A stretch of DNA of 64,000 nucleotides from Rhodobacterales bacterium LSUCC0387 (GCA_015689775.1 WVSR01000003.1:186001-250000), one strand, 5' to 3'; counted from the stretch's first letter, positions 17,151 to 26,212 are shown. Program-made: numbers and translations. Notes: generated by a model from the sequence alone, not told the origin.

Positions 17151-19325
17151 ATGAAACGCAAGTTCAATCGAATTGCTTTTGTTACACCAAGTGTTGTTTT
17201 GGCGGCATGCGGTGGAGGTGGCGGCAGCTTTGGCCCATCTCCTACTGGAGAATACGTTGACACGGCATCAGGCATTTACGCTACCGAATATGCCTATAAT
17301 GATATGCTCTCTTCTATCAATCCTCTTTCGTTAAACAACTATGGTTACACGGGTTCTGGCGTTCGTGTAGCAGTTGTTGACAGTGGAATTGACGCAAACC
17401 ATCCCGAATTTAACGGGCGCACCATTTACGGTTACGATTTTGCAAGTAGTTCTTCAGGTTATGCACGAGATGAAAATGGTCATGGTTCGCATGTTGCTTC
17501 AATTATAGCAGGCGAACGTGACGGGTATGGAATGCGTGGCGTTGCGTATGACGCAACACTCTACTCTTACAAAGTTGATAATGACGGAGATGGCGGCCTT
17601 GAAGCCGCTAATACAGATGCTCAGATCACAAGCATTTTTAATAGGCACGTAACTGATAATATCGATGTGTCAAATAACAGCTGGGGGTGGGGTACAAGTG
17701 TAACGTCGGTAAGTTCCGCAACAGCACAGAGCTTGCTGGGAAATACTATGACTGCCGCTGCGGCTGCGCAGAACAACGGCACACTAATAGTTTTTGCTGC
17801 TGGTAATGATGGCAACTCACAGCCTAGTTTGACTGGTGCGCTGCCATATCACGATTCAAGCCTAGCTGGAGCTTGGCTGACAGTGGTCGCTATTGATAAT
17901 AATTTGCGTGAAACTGCATATACAAACCGATGTGGCGTGGCGCAAAGCTTTTGTGTGACCGCTCCCGGTGGCGCTGATAACTCGTCATCATATGGAATTC
18001 GTGCTGCTGACGCAGGAACAACCAGTTATGTTAGGTTAAGTGGCACCTCGATGGCTGCCCCTCACGTCAGCGGTCTAGCGGCTGCCCTAATGGAGAAGTT
18101 TCCAAATCTGACACCCGCACAAATTGCCACACGTATAAAATCCACTGCTTCCTTGGCTTCACTAACCAGTTATGGAGGCGGAACATTAAGTAGTCTGGGT
18201 GAGACAGCCATGCGTGCGATCTTTGGATACGGTCTAGTCAATGCTGAAGGTGCGTCAGCCCAAATAGGTTCTCTGAGCTACCCCATACATGGCACTCTAT
18301 CCGGCGCCGTTGATCTATCAAGTGAACGAGTTGCACTGCCAGCAGGTCTGAGCTCTTCAAGTGTAGGCCAAATCATGGCCTCGACCTATGCAGTATTTGA
18401 CACCTTTGATGGAGCAATCTTTAGGACGTCAGGCGATCAGATTTTTTCAGAGCATTCACAAGCTCATGTTCCGGGATATGCGGGTGGTAGTCTGTCCAGC
18501 ACTTCTGCGGCTTCAGATCACGTTAGTCTCTTTCAATCTGGCGATTATCAATCGGGAACCACTATGGAATACTCTTTTGCGCAGCAAGGAAGCATAGACC
18601 CCGCACATTCATATTGGGGGCAAACAGCCAATCTATTCGAGGATGCGCCCGGTTCTATTTCAGCGCCACAGTTTAAGTTTCAACACACCACATCATACGA
18701 CAATGCGAACATTTCTTATTTCGCAAGCTTCACGGCTGACGCATCAGCGGGCACGAATACGCAGAATGGTGAGCTTGGTGTTTCGGGAAATTTTGGCCTT
18801 ACTGATAGCACGACCCTAATTGCGTCAGCTTCTTTCGGCGATCAGCCGACAGTTCTGGGCTTGCAAGGAAGCGCAATCAATACAAGCTCAGTTCGCATGC
18901 AAGTAGGCCTCCGCTCACAGCTTCGACCCAGCCTAAGTTTTTTCGGGCGATATGAGCATCAGCAATACGATGATATGTCGCCATCAATAATAGCGTTTGG
19001 ATCAAATGACCTTACTGCAGAAAACATGATGTTTGCCGTTGAGGCTGAGTTGCAAAATGGTGGGCAACTCGCAGTTGGTGCTAAAACGGAATATCAATAT
19101 TCAAATGGTAGCGTTAGCCTATACGCTCCAACTAGCGTGACACGATCTGGCGATATTATTTATTCAGAGCAAAGCTTTGAAATGGAGGCAGATAATGTTT
19201 TCCAGCCGTTCCTTGCTTACTCTATCCAAACTGAAAACGGTGCAATAGAATTTGGGGCGGTAGCTTCATCATTCTCAAACCCTAAATTGGAGGGCGTAAG
19301 ATTAGGCATATCACGACACTTCTAA
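17151..19325 (+). CDS. Subtilase-family (S8) serine protease with putative C-terminal beta-barrel, lipoprotein-like
   Basis: A 724-residue exported protease. Residues 1-20 form a lipoprotein-type signal with lipobox L17-A18-A19-Cys20, followed by a Gly/Ser linker. The subtilisin catalytic set is complete: Asp77 (VVDSGID), His111 (GHGSHV), oxyanion Asn219 (AAGNDG) and Ser300 (GTSMAAPH). After about residue 370 comes a linker and then a region of alternating strands (about 480-724) with many aromatic and polar pairs, ending in Phe, as outer-membrane barrels do. The layout matches autotransporter subtilases, though a barrel-type C-terminus with an N-terminal lipobox is unusual. The GC content is lower than in the housekeeping genes. 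The next gene overlaps its 3' end. Confidence 0.85.
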   Translation: MKRKFNRIAFVTPSVVLAACGGGGGSFGPSPTGEYVDTASGIYATEYAYNDMLSSINPLSLNNYGYTGSGVRVAVVDSGIDANHPEFNGRTIYGYDFASSSSGYARDENGHGSHVASIIAGERDGYGMRGVAYDATLYSYKVDNDGDGGLEAANTDAQITSIFNRHVTDNIDVSNNSWGWGTSVTSVSSATAQSLLGNTMTAAAAAQNNGTLIVFAAGNDGNSQPSLTGALPYHDSSLAGAWLTVVAIDNNLRETAYTNRCGVAQSFCVTAPGGADNSSSYGIRAADAGTTSYVRLSGTSMAAPHVSGLAAALMEKFPNLTPAQIATRIKSTASLASLTSYGGGTLSSLGETAMRAIFGYGLVNAEGASAQIGSLSYPIHGTLSGAVDLSSERVALPAGLSSSSVGQIMASTYAVFDTFDGAIFRTSGDQIFSEHSQAHVPGYAGGSLSSTSAASDHVSLFQSGDYQSGTTMEYSFAQQGSIDPAHSYWGQTANLFEDAPGSISAPQFKFQHTTSYDNANISYFASFTADASAGTNTQNGELGVSGNFGLTDSTTLIASASFGDQPTVLGLQGSAINTSSVRMQVGLRSQLRPSLSFFGRYEHQQYDDMSPSIIAFGSNDLTAENMMFAVEAELQNGGQLAVGAKTEYQYSNGSVSLYAPTSVTRSGDIIYSEQSFEMEADNVFQPFLAYSIQTENGAIEFGAVASSFSNPKLEGVRLGISRHF

Positions 19326-19717
19326 GCCTATGCTTATTTTGCTCGTGCGTAGCGGCGGATGTAACCCCTGAATTTAACGTTCAGGAATACACAATTATGT
19401 CCGGATTTTATCCCGAAGACGTATACCTAGATTCAGCACAAATTAGAGAACTTTCGGCTAATGAGGATTTGCGCCTTGATGAAAATGCGCTTGTTTATGC
19501 AACACGAATACTTCCAGATGGTACATATCAGCCGACCATAAGCCATCGGCAAGACGGTTATGGGCCACTATTGATCAATGTTATTTATGATGCTTCTGCT
19601 GGAGCAGGCGTGGCAGTATTAAACCAAAGAATTCTAGTTATTGAGTCATCAAACAGAAGTGAAGGCGTCAGCCTGTTCATTAGCTATCCAAGAGATAATG
19701 CTATTAAGCCGAATTAG
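19301..19717 (+). CDS. Small secreted protein, unknown function; possible ATT start
   Basis: The clear Met start at 19397 gives 106 residues without an export signal. The same frame, however, is open back to a stop at 19283, and codons 19301-19369 encode a textbook signal peptide: Arg-His, then a hydrophobic run LLSLCLFCSC and a VAA cut site before DVTPEFN. No ATG, GTG or TTG lies in that part. ATT at 19301 has GGAGGG at 19289-19294, ideally spaced, so it is the best start and would give 138 residues overlapping the protease gene by 25 bases. Alternatives are a mutated ATG, a sequence error, or the short cytoplasmic form. I do not recognise the mature domain. Confidence 0.55.
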   Translation: MRHITTLLSLCLFCSCVAADVTPEFNVQEYTIMSGFYPEDVYLDSAQIRELSANEDLRLDENALVYATRILPDGTYQPTISHRQDGYGPLLINVIYDASAGAGVAVLNQRILVIESSNRSEGVSLFISYPRDNAIKPN

Positions 19718-20110
19718 GCTGCGTTCTTATACTTCAGATCATGACAAACCTCATTGCCATCGCCACTTGCGCAGAGTTGGGCGGCTAAAAGAGCGTTGTA
19801 GCAAAAACGCCTGGGACTCAATTAAGCTCTCCATTCTCAAAAACCTAATCTGTGTGTGGCAGCATGTACGATATATCTCCCATAGGCCCGGGACACAGTG
19901 TGCAACAGCTTAAAGACTAAGTATCTGTTTATAAGTGTTAAATAGAAGCTAAGCCCCAGCGAGATGTGGGCTGTAGCAACTAAGTCTAAGCATACGTACC
20001 GTTTTGAGCCTAGCGTACGTACCGCCATACGTACCACCGTACGTACAAAATGGTGGCACGTAGGCTAAATCAGGTCAACGAAATAAGAAAATCAATGAGT
20101 TATGAGGATT
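19718..20110. other. Non-coding stretch between small secreted protein gene and tRNA-Ala
   Basis: No gene is supported in these 393 bases. The short open frames have no ribosome sites and no family resemblance. The part nearest the tRNA 3' end carries the 12-bp repeat cluster listed separately. The position just downstream of a tRNA 3' end is a classic site for integration of mobile elements, but I saw no integrase gene and no second copy of the tRNA end in the window. Confidence 0.5.
19991..20046. repeat. Cluster of short TACGTAC repeats beside tRNA-Ala
   Basis: CATACGTACCG at 19991-20001 is followed by three adjoining 12-bp units: GTACGTACCGCC, ATACGTACCACC and GTACGTAC from about 20015 to 20046. 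Each unit contains the self-complementary core TACGTA. Repeats of this size near a tRNA 3' end resemble integrase arm-binding sites or an operator array. That reading is inference. Confidence 0.6.
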
Positions 20111-20186
<76 letters not shown>

Positions 20187-20287
20187 GGAACCATTCACAA
20201 CATTGGTTGCGGTCTGCGGTGTATGGTGTCGCGCGGGGCAGATCAAGCGAAAAAAGCCGCCCCACACGCAGTAGCATTCAGAGCGAT

Positions 20288-20623
20288 CTACTCATCATCA
20301 TCCGAGCCGACATCGGCAATGTCATCAAGCGAAACATTATCGTCATCGTCATCTTCGAGAAGATCATCATCCAGATCGGAATCATCATCCAATACCAAAT
20401 CATCTTCATCATCCAAGATCACTTCATCGTCCGCATTGTCTTTGGCCTTAGCGGCGGACGCGGCAGATGGTTTTTCCACGACCAAGCTGCGGCCACCTTT
20501 ACCAGTGTCCAATGTGACCGTCTCGCCCGTATATGGGCTTACGATTGGGTTTTTATTAAGGTCGTAGAAACGCTTGCCTGTGGTTGGGCATACGCGTTTA
20601 ACACCCCATTCCTCTTTGGGCAT
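20288..20623 (-). CDS. TIGR02300 family protein (FYDLN acid domain)
   Basis: A 111-residue protein typical of alphaproteobacteria. The N-terminal half carries the signature KRFYDLNKNPIVSPYTGE (residues 17-34). The C-terminal half (from about 66) is almost entirely Asp, Glu and Leu and will be disordered and highly acidic. The function is not known. It is divergent from the YgjP-type gene and lies between it and tRNA-Ala. The start at 20623 is the only Met before the conserved part. Confidence 0.88.
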   Translation of the reverse strand: MPKEEWGVKRVCPTTGKRFYDLNKNPIVSPYTGETVTLDTGKGGRSLVVEKPSAASAAKAKDNADDEVILDDEDDLVLDDDSDLDDDLLEDDDDDNVSLDDIADVGSDDDE

Positions 20624-20755
20624 GACACCCCCTTCAATGAACGCTATCGAGAGAATTGCGATCCCCTGCCATAATGTGAATAGGGTGTCAAAGGCTTTCC
20701 GAATACTAATTCGCGGATTGCTCGTTTAATTGACGCAAGACAGAGGCTTATTGCG

Positions 20756-21475
20756 ATGCGGCGCAAGACATTATCTTGGATTCACCAGTTAAACGTGCCA
20801 CAGCCCGTTGAGGTGGTGATGAAGAAATCCGTGCGCGCCACGCGATTCTCCTTACGGGTGTCCAACAGAGATGGCACTGTCAGCCTAACCATGCCCCATT
20901 GGGCGCTCGAAGGTGAGGCTTTGGCCTTTTTGAACGCTCGCCGTGAATGGTTGATGGGGCATTTGCAAAACCGCCCAGCAGCACAGCGCGCTACTATTGG
21001 TGCGGTAATTCCCATCGAAGGAGTTCCGCATCCGATCATCGCGGGCAGTGGCCGTTCGGCAAAGTTGGCCGATGGGTGTTTAAGCGTTGCCGATGATCCA
21101 CGCTTGCCCATTCGCGTGGCCGCGTTTCTGAAAACTCGCGCCAATGCGCGGCTCCACGCAGCCTCGGAATATTACGCGAATAAATTGGGAAGACAGTTTT
21201 CCAAGCTCACGCTTCGTGACACCAAAAGCCGCTGGGGCAGTTGCTCGGCGCAGGGGCATTTGATGTATTCTTGGCGACTGATCATGGCCCCGCCTGAAGT
21301 TCTGGATTATGTTACCGCTCATGAGGTTGCGCATTTGGCAGAAATGAATCACGGTCCAAAATTCTGGGCACATTGCGCCTCGCTATGCCCTGATTATCAG
21401 CGGCATCGCGCATGGCTGAAAACCCATGGGAACGAGATTTTAGCGTGGCGCTTTGAGAGCTTGCCAACAGGATAG
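20756..21475 (+). CDS. YgjP/SprT-like metallopeptidase (M48-related, DUF45)
   Basis: A 239-residue soluble zinc peptidase-like protein of the YgjP family. Seen: HEVAH at 189-193 and the third zinc ligand His199 in EMNHGPKFW, preceded by the family marker DTKSRWGSCSAQG. The in vivo substrate of this family is not established. It is followed at once by a GntR regulator on the same strand (23 bases after the stop). Confidence 0.87.
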   Translation: MRRKTLSWIHQLNVPQPVEVVMKKSVRATRFSLRVSNRDGTVSLTMPHWALEGEALAFLNARREWLMGHLQNRPAAQRATIGAVIPIEGVPHPIIAGSGRSAKLADGCLSVADDPRLPIRVAAFLKTRANARLHAASEYYANKLGRQFSKLTLRDTKSRWGSCSAQGHLMYSWRLIMAPPEVLDYVTAHEVAHLAEMNHGPKFWAHCASLCPDYQRHRAWLKTHGNEILAWRFESLPTG

Positions 21476-21497
21476 GGTTTGTGATCACATATGGCCT

Positions 21498-22151
21498 ATG
21501 GTTACCAACCCGCGCCCAAGTGAACAAACCGTTGCCGTGGCCCATGAACGGGTCTATCGCGCTTTGCGCTCGCGCATTATGCATGGCGAAATTTTGCCAG
21601 GGCGGGCGATGACGCTGCGTGGAATTGGCCAAGAATTTCAGGTCTCGATGACGCCTGCGCGCGAGGCAGTTAGACGTTTGGTGAGCGAAGGTGCACTGTC
21701 CTTATCGGCGTCAGGCCGCGTGGCGACCCCAGAACTTAGCAATGAACGGATCGAAGAATTGGCGGCGTTGCGCTCATTGCTTGAGCCTGAATTAGCCGCA
21801 CGCGCCCTGCCGCGGGCGCATATGGCCCTTGTTGAACGAATGGAAAGCACCAATAGCGCTATTGCAGGGGTGATTCATACGGGCGATGCCATTGCTTATA
21901 TCCGCCACAACCTTGAATTCCACCGCACGCTCTATTTGCGAGCACAAGCGCCAGCAATGTTGGCTTTGACCGAAACGGTTTGGCTGCAATTGGGGCCAAC
22001 CATGCGCGCGCTGTACGGGCGGCTACACCGAACCGATGCGCCACAGCATCATCGTTCGATCCTCGCCGCATTAAAGGCTGGAGATGAGCCAGGGCTGCGA
22101 TTGGCCGTTCGGGCCGATGTCACCCATGGATTGAGGCTACTGGCCACTTGA
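21498..22151 (+). CDS. GntR family transcriptional regulator (FadR/FCD type)
   Basis: A 217-residue regulator. The N-terminal winged helix (residues about 12-75) shows RVYRALRSRIMHGEILPG and FQVSMTPAREAVRRL; the C-terminal FCD all-helical ligand domain follows, with RHNLEFHRTLY providing metal-site His residues. I start at ATG 21498 because the family begins a few residues before the wing; the frame runs back to 21453 into the previous gene. No obvious target operon is next to it, as the downstream lpdA is convergent. Confidence 0.85.
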   Translation: MVTNPRPSEQTVAVAHERVYRALRSRIMHGEILPGRAMTLRGIGQEFQVSMTPAREAVRRLVSEGALSLSASGRVATPELSNERIEELAALRSLLEPELAARALPRAHMALVERMESTNSAIAGVIHTGDAIAYIRHNLEFHRTLYLRAQAPAMLALTETVWLQLGPTMRALYGRLHRTDAPQHHRSILAALKAGDEPGLRLAVRADVTHGLRLLAT

Positions 22152-22171
22152 GGCTGACCATTAACCATTGC

Positions 22172-22191
22172 TTAAACCGCATCGGGTTTAA
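22172..22191. terminator. Hairpin between convergent gntR and lpdA genes
   Basis: TTAAACC at 22172-22178 pairs with GGTTTAA at 22185-22191 around a six-base loop, 20 bases after the regulator stop. Flanking A and T runs are short, so this is a weak, possibly bidirectional terminator. Confidence 0.35.
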
Positions 22192-22297
22192 AATGAGCCA
22201 TGTGGCTTGGAGGCCCCCAATCAGGAAACCGCCGTTAGACTTGCCAAAGGTTTCTCCAACTGTTGCGCAAGTCACCTCAAAGGAAAGATGCCGCAAG

Positions 22298-23686
22298 TTA
22301 GGCGTGGATCGCCCCGTCCCCGCAAGCTAATGCCGCCTCGCGCACTGCCTCAGAGAATGTGGGATGCGCATGACAGGTCAGCGCTAAATCCTGCGCACTG
22401 GCACCGAACTCCATCGCGACACAAACTTCATGGATCAAATCCCCAGCTGCGGGGCCGATGATGTGAGCACCCAAAATGCGGTCAGTTTCCTTGTCTGCAA
22501 GGATTTTTACAAAACCATCCGCCGCAAAATTCGCCTTAGCGCGGCCATTGCCCATGAAGGAGAACTTGCCAACCTTGTACGCGCGGCCCTCGGTCTTCAG
22601 CATCTCTTCAGTCGCGCCGACAGAAGACACTTCGGGGTTAGTGTAAACCACGCCCGGGATCACACCATAATTCACATGACCATGTTTACCCGCAACAACC
22701 TCGGCAACGGCCATGCCTTCGTCCTCGGCTTTATGCGCCAACATTGGGCCTACGATGCAATCACCAATCGCATAAACGCCCTTGATATTGGTCTGCCAGT
22801 GGCCATCCGTTATGATTTGGCCGCGCTCGGACATTTCCACCCCAAGCGCATCAAGGCCAAGCCCCTCGGTGTAGGGTTTGCGCCCAGTCGCAACCAGAAC
22901 AACATCCGTAACAACCTGATGGCCGCTGTCATCTTTCTTCAATTTGTAGCTAACAGTTGCATTGTTCTTGGTCGTTTTGACCCCTTGAACAGCTGCACCA
23001 AGCGTGAATTTCAAACCCTGTTTTGATAGGATTTTTTGGAAATTCTTAGCAACCTCTCTATCCATGCCGGGCGTGATGGTGTCGAGATATTCAATCACCT
23101 CAACCTCGGCCCCAAGACGGGCATAAACAGACCCAAGCTCAAGGCCGATAACACCTGCACCAATGACAACCATTTTCTTGGGCACTTTACCCAGACCTAA
23201 GGCCCCTTCAGAGGTGACCACGATTTTTTCATCCACCTCAATGCCTGGCAAAGTGGACGGCGTCGAGCCAGATGCAATGATGATCGATTTTGCGTTGTGG
23301 ATTGTGTCGCCAACCTTCACCTGGCCCGCCGCGGGGATAGAGCCAAACCCTTTGATCCAATCCACCTTGTTCTTTTTGAACAAGAATTCAATCCCTTTGG
23401 TGTTTTGGCCAATCACATCATCTTTATAGGCCAGCATGCCCTTCCAATCGACCTTGGGCGCAGCGCCTTTGAGGCCCATCTTGGCGAAGTTATGTTCTGC
23501 CTCGTGCAAGGCATGGCTTGCATGCAGCAGCGCTTTAGAGGGGATGCAGCCGATATTGAGGCAAGTGCCGCCCAATGTGTCGCGGGCTTCGACACAAGCA
23601 GTCTTTAGACCCAACTGTGCGCAACGGATTGCGCACACATAGCCACCAGGGCCCGCGCCAATAACGATAACATCATAATCTGCCAT
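22298..23686 (-). CDS. lpdA: Dihydrolipoyl dehydrogenase (E3)
   Basis: A 462-residue FAD/NAD flavoprotein that reoxidises the lipoamide of 2-oxoacid dehydrogenase complexes. Seen: FAD-binding GAGPGG at 10-15, redox pair Cys42/Cys47 in [12 protein letters not shown]-binding [13 protein letters not shown] motif [20 protein letters not shown] and the catalytic HAHPTFSEA near the C-terminus. Start at 23686 is fixed by AGGAG seven or so bases upstream; the longer frame to 23848 is spurious. The E1 and E2 genes are not adjacent, so it may serve the pyruvate, 2-oxoglutarate or glycine systems. MAPEG and SseB-like genes follow the same strand upstream. Confidence 0.95.
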   Translation of the reverse strand: MADYDVIVIGAGPGGYVCAIRCAQLGLKTACVEARDTLGGTCLNIGCIPSKALLHASHALHEAEHNFAKMGLKGAAPKVDWKGMLAYKDDVIGQNTKGIEFLFKKNKVDWIKGFGSIPAAGQVKVGDTIHNAKSIIIASGSTPSTLPGIEVDEKIVVTSEGALGLGKVPKKMVVIGAGVIGLELGSVYARLGAEVEVIEYLDTITPGMDREVAKNFQKILSKQGLKFTLGAAVQGVKTTKNNATVSYKLKKDDSGHQVVTDVVLVATGRKPYTEGLGLDALGVEMSERGQIITDGHWQTNIKGVYAIGDCIVGPMLAHKAEDEGMAVAEVVAGKHGHVNYGVIPGVVYTNPEVSSVGATEEMLKTEGRAYKVGKFSFMGNGRAKANFAADGFVKILADKETDRILGAHIIGPAAGDLIHEVCVAMEFGASAQDLALTCHAHPTFSEAVREAALACGDGAIHA

Positions 23687-23851
23687 AATCTTCGTCTCCT
23701 TGGCGCTTGGTCGTGGCCCTGTATCAGGCCGAATTGGCCAAGCGCATAGGAAATTGGCGTGCGCGAAACAAGGATTTTCACCCCTGCCCCCCCCGAAAAC
23801 GGGCCAAAATAGCGCAGCTAAGGGGGTGATTTTCGGCTTTGTGATCACAAA

Positions 23852-24253
23852 TTAAAAAACTGCGATCACAGCCATAGCGATTGTCGCAAAGAACCCAACC
23901 GCCCAAATGATAGACCGCCACGGCGTAAGTCCCTGCGCATAGGCAGGCACATAAAGAATCCGCGCCACCAAATAGGCATGGGCGCAGATTTCGGTAGCGG
24001 TATTAGACGCCCCAAGCGTCGTCACCAAACCCACCGCGATGGCAAAGAGGATTAATGCCTCAAAATGGTTGTTTAAGGCGCGCTGCAATCGGCCCGCAAC
24101 ACCCGTTAGGCTTTTGGCCGCATCCCGCGCACTCATGGAGTAGCCGACACCGACCTGTAAATGCGCAACAACGCCGTAAAGTATCAATTGGAATACTTGT
24201 AGAAAGAAGGCGAGGGAGAGGATGTAGAGCTCGGTCGTCAATGCGGTTTGCAT
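23852..24253 (-). CDS. MAPEG family membrane protein
   Basis: A 133-residue protein with four hydrophobic helices, matching the MAPEG superfamily (membrane proteins related to glutathione S-transferases). Seen: RLQRALNNHFEALILFA, with the family's Arg-Ala-xx-Asn-xx-Glu pattern, and LVARILYVPAYAQG. Bacterial members of this subgroup have no proven reaction. It sits between lpdA and the SseB-like gene on the same strand. Confidence 0.83.
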   Translation of the reverse strand: MQTALTTELYILSLAFFLQVFQLILYGVVAHLQVGVGYSMSARDAAKSLTGVAGRLQRALNNHFEALILFAIAVGLVTTLGASNTATEICAHAYLVARILYVPAYAQGLTPWRSIIWAVGFFATIAMAVIAVF

Positions 24254-24282
24254 GGCTAAGCCTTTCGTTGCAGCGGGCCAAG

Positions 24283-25074
24283 CTATCGCAGCTTGGGTGG
24301 GTTGTCTGGATCCGATCCGGGCGCGGAATGTTCCCGTGACTTTTCAACCTGCGGCAGATCAAAACGCAAGCCAACCTTAGCCAATTTAGCCACAAAGCCC
24401 TCATGTGCCAGCAAAAACACCACATCAAGCATGCCCGCCTCAACGCCAGACAGATGCAGCGTTTCTGAAACGGCCCGCGCCAAGGCCTCATGCGCCTCGG
24501 GCGCAGCATCGATAAAGCATAGGATATGGCTGCGACCGCCATCGGCATACTCGGCCAAGGCAAGATAGGCCCCTGCGGCCAATCCCGTCAGACCTGCTAA
24601 TTTGGCATCCAAAGCAATCAACACATCTTGCGGCAGGCCGCGTGGTGCGTTCAGCGAAACGGGGCGCGCATCTATGGATGTTGGCCCCTGCTCCGCTATA
24701 TCGCGCAGCCAGACCATGGCAGCACCATCAAGCAATGTCTCGCTTGGCGCGACCCCAAGGTTCAAGCCCAGACCAATATCTTGAGGCGCCAACATTTTGG
24801 CCAATGCCCGCCCCGTAAGCGCAGCATACGGCGCTTCTACCCCGTCCACGAACTGAGACAGCCGTTCTTCGCGGTCAAAAGCCAAGACGAAGGATGCCCC
24901 CTCAGATGTTAGGATTTGTGGTTCAATCCGATCCTGCCCTGCGGCCATTGGGCACTCAAGCAGCACGAATAGCTCGGCCCCCAAAAGGCGGTCATAGAAT
25001 CGCATTCGCGGCGTCTGGGCATCAGGGTCTGCTTGCATTTGCGCATAGGCATGATCCAAGGGCGTTTCGGTCAT
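24283..25074 (-). CDS. SseB family protein
   Basis: A 263-residue soluble protein with an N-terminal SseB-type domain (residues about 25-130, containing FVLAFDREERLSQFV) and a C-terminal domain of about 100 residues ending in a Pro/Ser-rich tail. The SseB domain is widespread but its biochemical role is unclear. The gene ends 29 bases before the MAPEG gene on the same strand and is divergent from kdsA. The length and start (MTETPLDHAY) agree with homologues I know from Rhodobacteraceae. Confidence 0.75.
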   Translation of the reverse strand: MTETPLDHAYAQMQADPDAQTPRMRFYDRLLGAELFVLLECPMAAGQDRIEPQILTSEGASFVLAFDREERLSQFVDGVEAPYAALTGRALAKMLAPQDIGLGLNLGVAPSETLLDGAAMVWLRDIAEQGPTSIDARPVSLNAPRGLPQDVLIALDAKLAGLTGLAAGAYLALAEYADGGRSHILCFIDAAPEAHEALARAVSETLHLSGVEAGMLDVVFLLAHEGFVAKLAKVGLRFDLPQVEKSREHSAPGSDPDNPPKLR

Positions 25075-25257
25075 CCATCAACCCTCCAACATCTTGCGCA
25101 AAACAGGCGCAGGTCAGGATTTTTCATCCTCATCCCGTAGTGCTTGGTCTCGGCCTCTGCAAGGGCGGCGGGTGCGATGATATACGATCTTGCAAAAAAA
25201 ATTTAACTCAGCCTTGCCATACTTTGCCCTTAAGAAGCGGCCTATCAACACTGTTTT

Positions 25258-25313
25258 GAAAATACATCCTTTGCCTTCCTTGTATTTTCAGGCATCTACC
25301 TGTTGATATCAAC
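25258..25313 (+). promoter_or_regulatory. Two inverted repeats upstream of kdsA
   Basis: GAAAATACA at 25258-25266 pairs perfectly with TGTATTTTC at 25281-25289. Thirteen bases later a perfect 12-bp palindrome GTTGATATCAAC lies at 25302-25313, 41 bases before the kdsA start. They could be regulator sites or an mRNA leader structure. The rest of the 280-base gap is empty. Confidence 0.4.
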
Positions 25314-25354
25314 GACAGCATCAATTTTTACGAACAGGCATCGGCGTAAAAACT

Positions 25355-26188
25355 ATGAAACAAGTGCAAATCGGAAATCTAACCGTCGGCAACGACCGCC
25401 CGCTCACCCTTATTGCGGGGCCTTGCCAATTGGAAAGCGCGGATCATGCGCAGATGATTGCCGGCGTCCTAAAAGAGGCCTGCGACAAGGCAGGCGCACA
25501 ATATATTTTTAAGGGCAGCTTTGATAAGGCCAATCGCACCTCACTGAATGCAGCGCCACCCTTGGGATTGGAGAAGGGCCTAGAGGTTTTGGCATCCGTC
25601 AAGTCAACGCTTGGTGTGCCTGTACTAACCGATATTCACGAAAAAGAGCAATGCGCCCCCGTTGCCGAGGTGGTCGATATTATGCAGATCCCTGCCTTTC
25701 TCTGCCGTCAAACCGCGCTTTTGCTGGCTGCGGGCAAGACGGGTGCGGTGATCAATGTCAAAAAGGGGCAGTTTCTTGCACCATGGGATATTCCCAATGT
25801 GGTCGCCAAAATCGAAAGCACGGGCAATGATCGGATATTGCTTACCGAGCGCGGGGTCAGTTTTGGCTATAACCGCCTGGTGGTCGATATGCAGTCCCTG
25901 CCCGAGATGGCAAAAACGGGCTGTCCTGTTGTGATGGATGCAACCCACGCTGTCGCACAACCCGGGGGTTTGGGTGGCGCATCAGGCGGTCAACGCGAAT
26001 TTGCGCCTGTTTTAGCCCGTGCAGCCGTTGCGGTCGGTGTGGCTGCGGTCTTTACAGAGACGCACCAAGACCCTGATAATGCACCTTGCGATGGCCCAAA
26101 TATGATTCACCTGACGGATATGCCCGCATTAATTGAAATGTTGATGCAGCTTGACCACTTGGCTAAAGCCAATCCAATCCGCATTTAA
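25355..26188 (+). CDS. kdsA: 3-deoxy-8-phosphooctulonate synthase
   Basis: A 277-residue TIM-barrel enzyme condensing phosphoenolpyruvate with arabinose 5-phosphate to make KDO 8-phosphate for lipopolysaccharide. Seen: IAGPCQLES near the start, KGSFDKANRTS (phosphate and PEP contacts), TDIHE, KKGQFLAPWD and ATHAVAQPGG, FTETHQDPDNAPCDGPN. This confirms a Gram-negative outer membrane. A phosphomannomutase gene follows after 24 bases, probably in one transcript supplying envelope sugars. Confidence 0.95.
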   Translation: MKQVQIGNLTVGNDRPLTLIAGPCQLESADHAQMIAGVLKEACDKAGAQYIFKGSFDKANRTSLNAAPPLGLEKGLEVLASVKSTLGVPVLTDIHEKEQCAPVAEVVDIMQIPAFLCRQTALLLAAGKTGAVINVKKGQFLAPWDIPNVVAKIESTGNDRILLTERGVSFGYNRLVVDMQSLPEMAKTGCPVVMDATHAVAQPGGLGGASGGQREFAPVLARAAVAVGVAAVFTETHQDPDNAPCDGPNMIHLTDMPALIEMLMQLDHLAKANPIRI

Positions 26189-26212
26189 CACAAGCCCGAT
26201 AAGGCATTCGCC

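Noticed and set aside
19837-20037. Minus-strand frame with repeated Tyr-Val-Arg pattern next to tRNA-Ala
   Set aside because: The pattern is only the translation of the TACGTAC repeats; it is not a credible protein.
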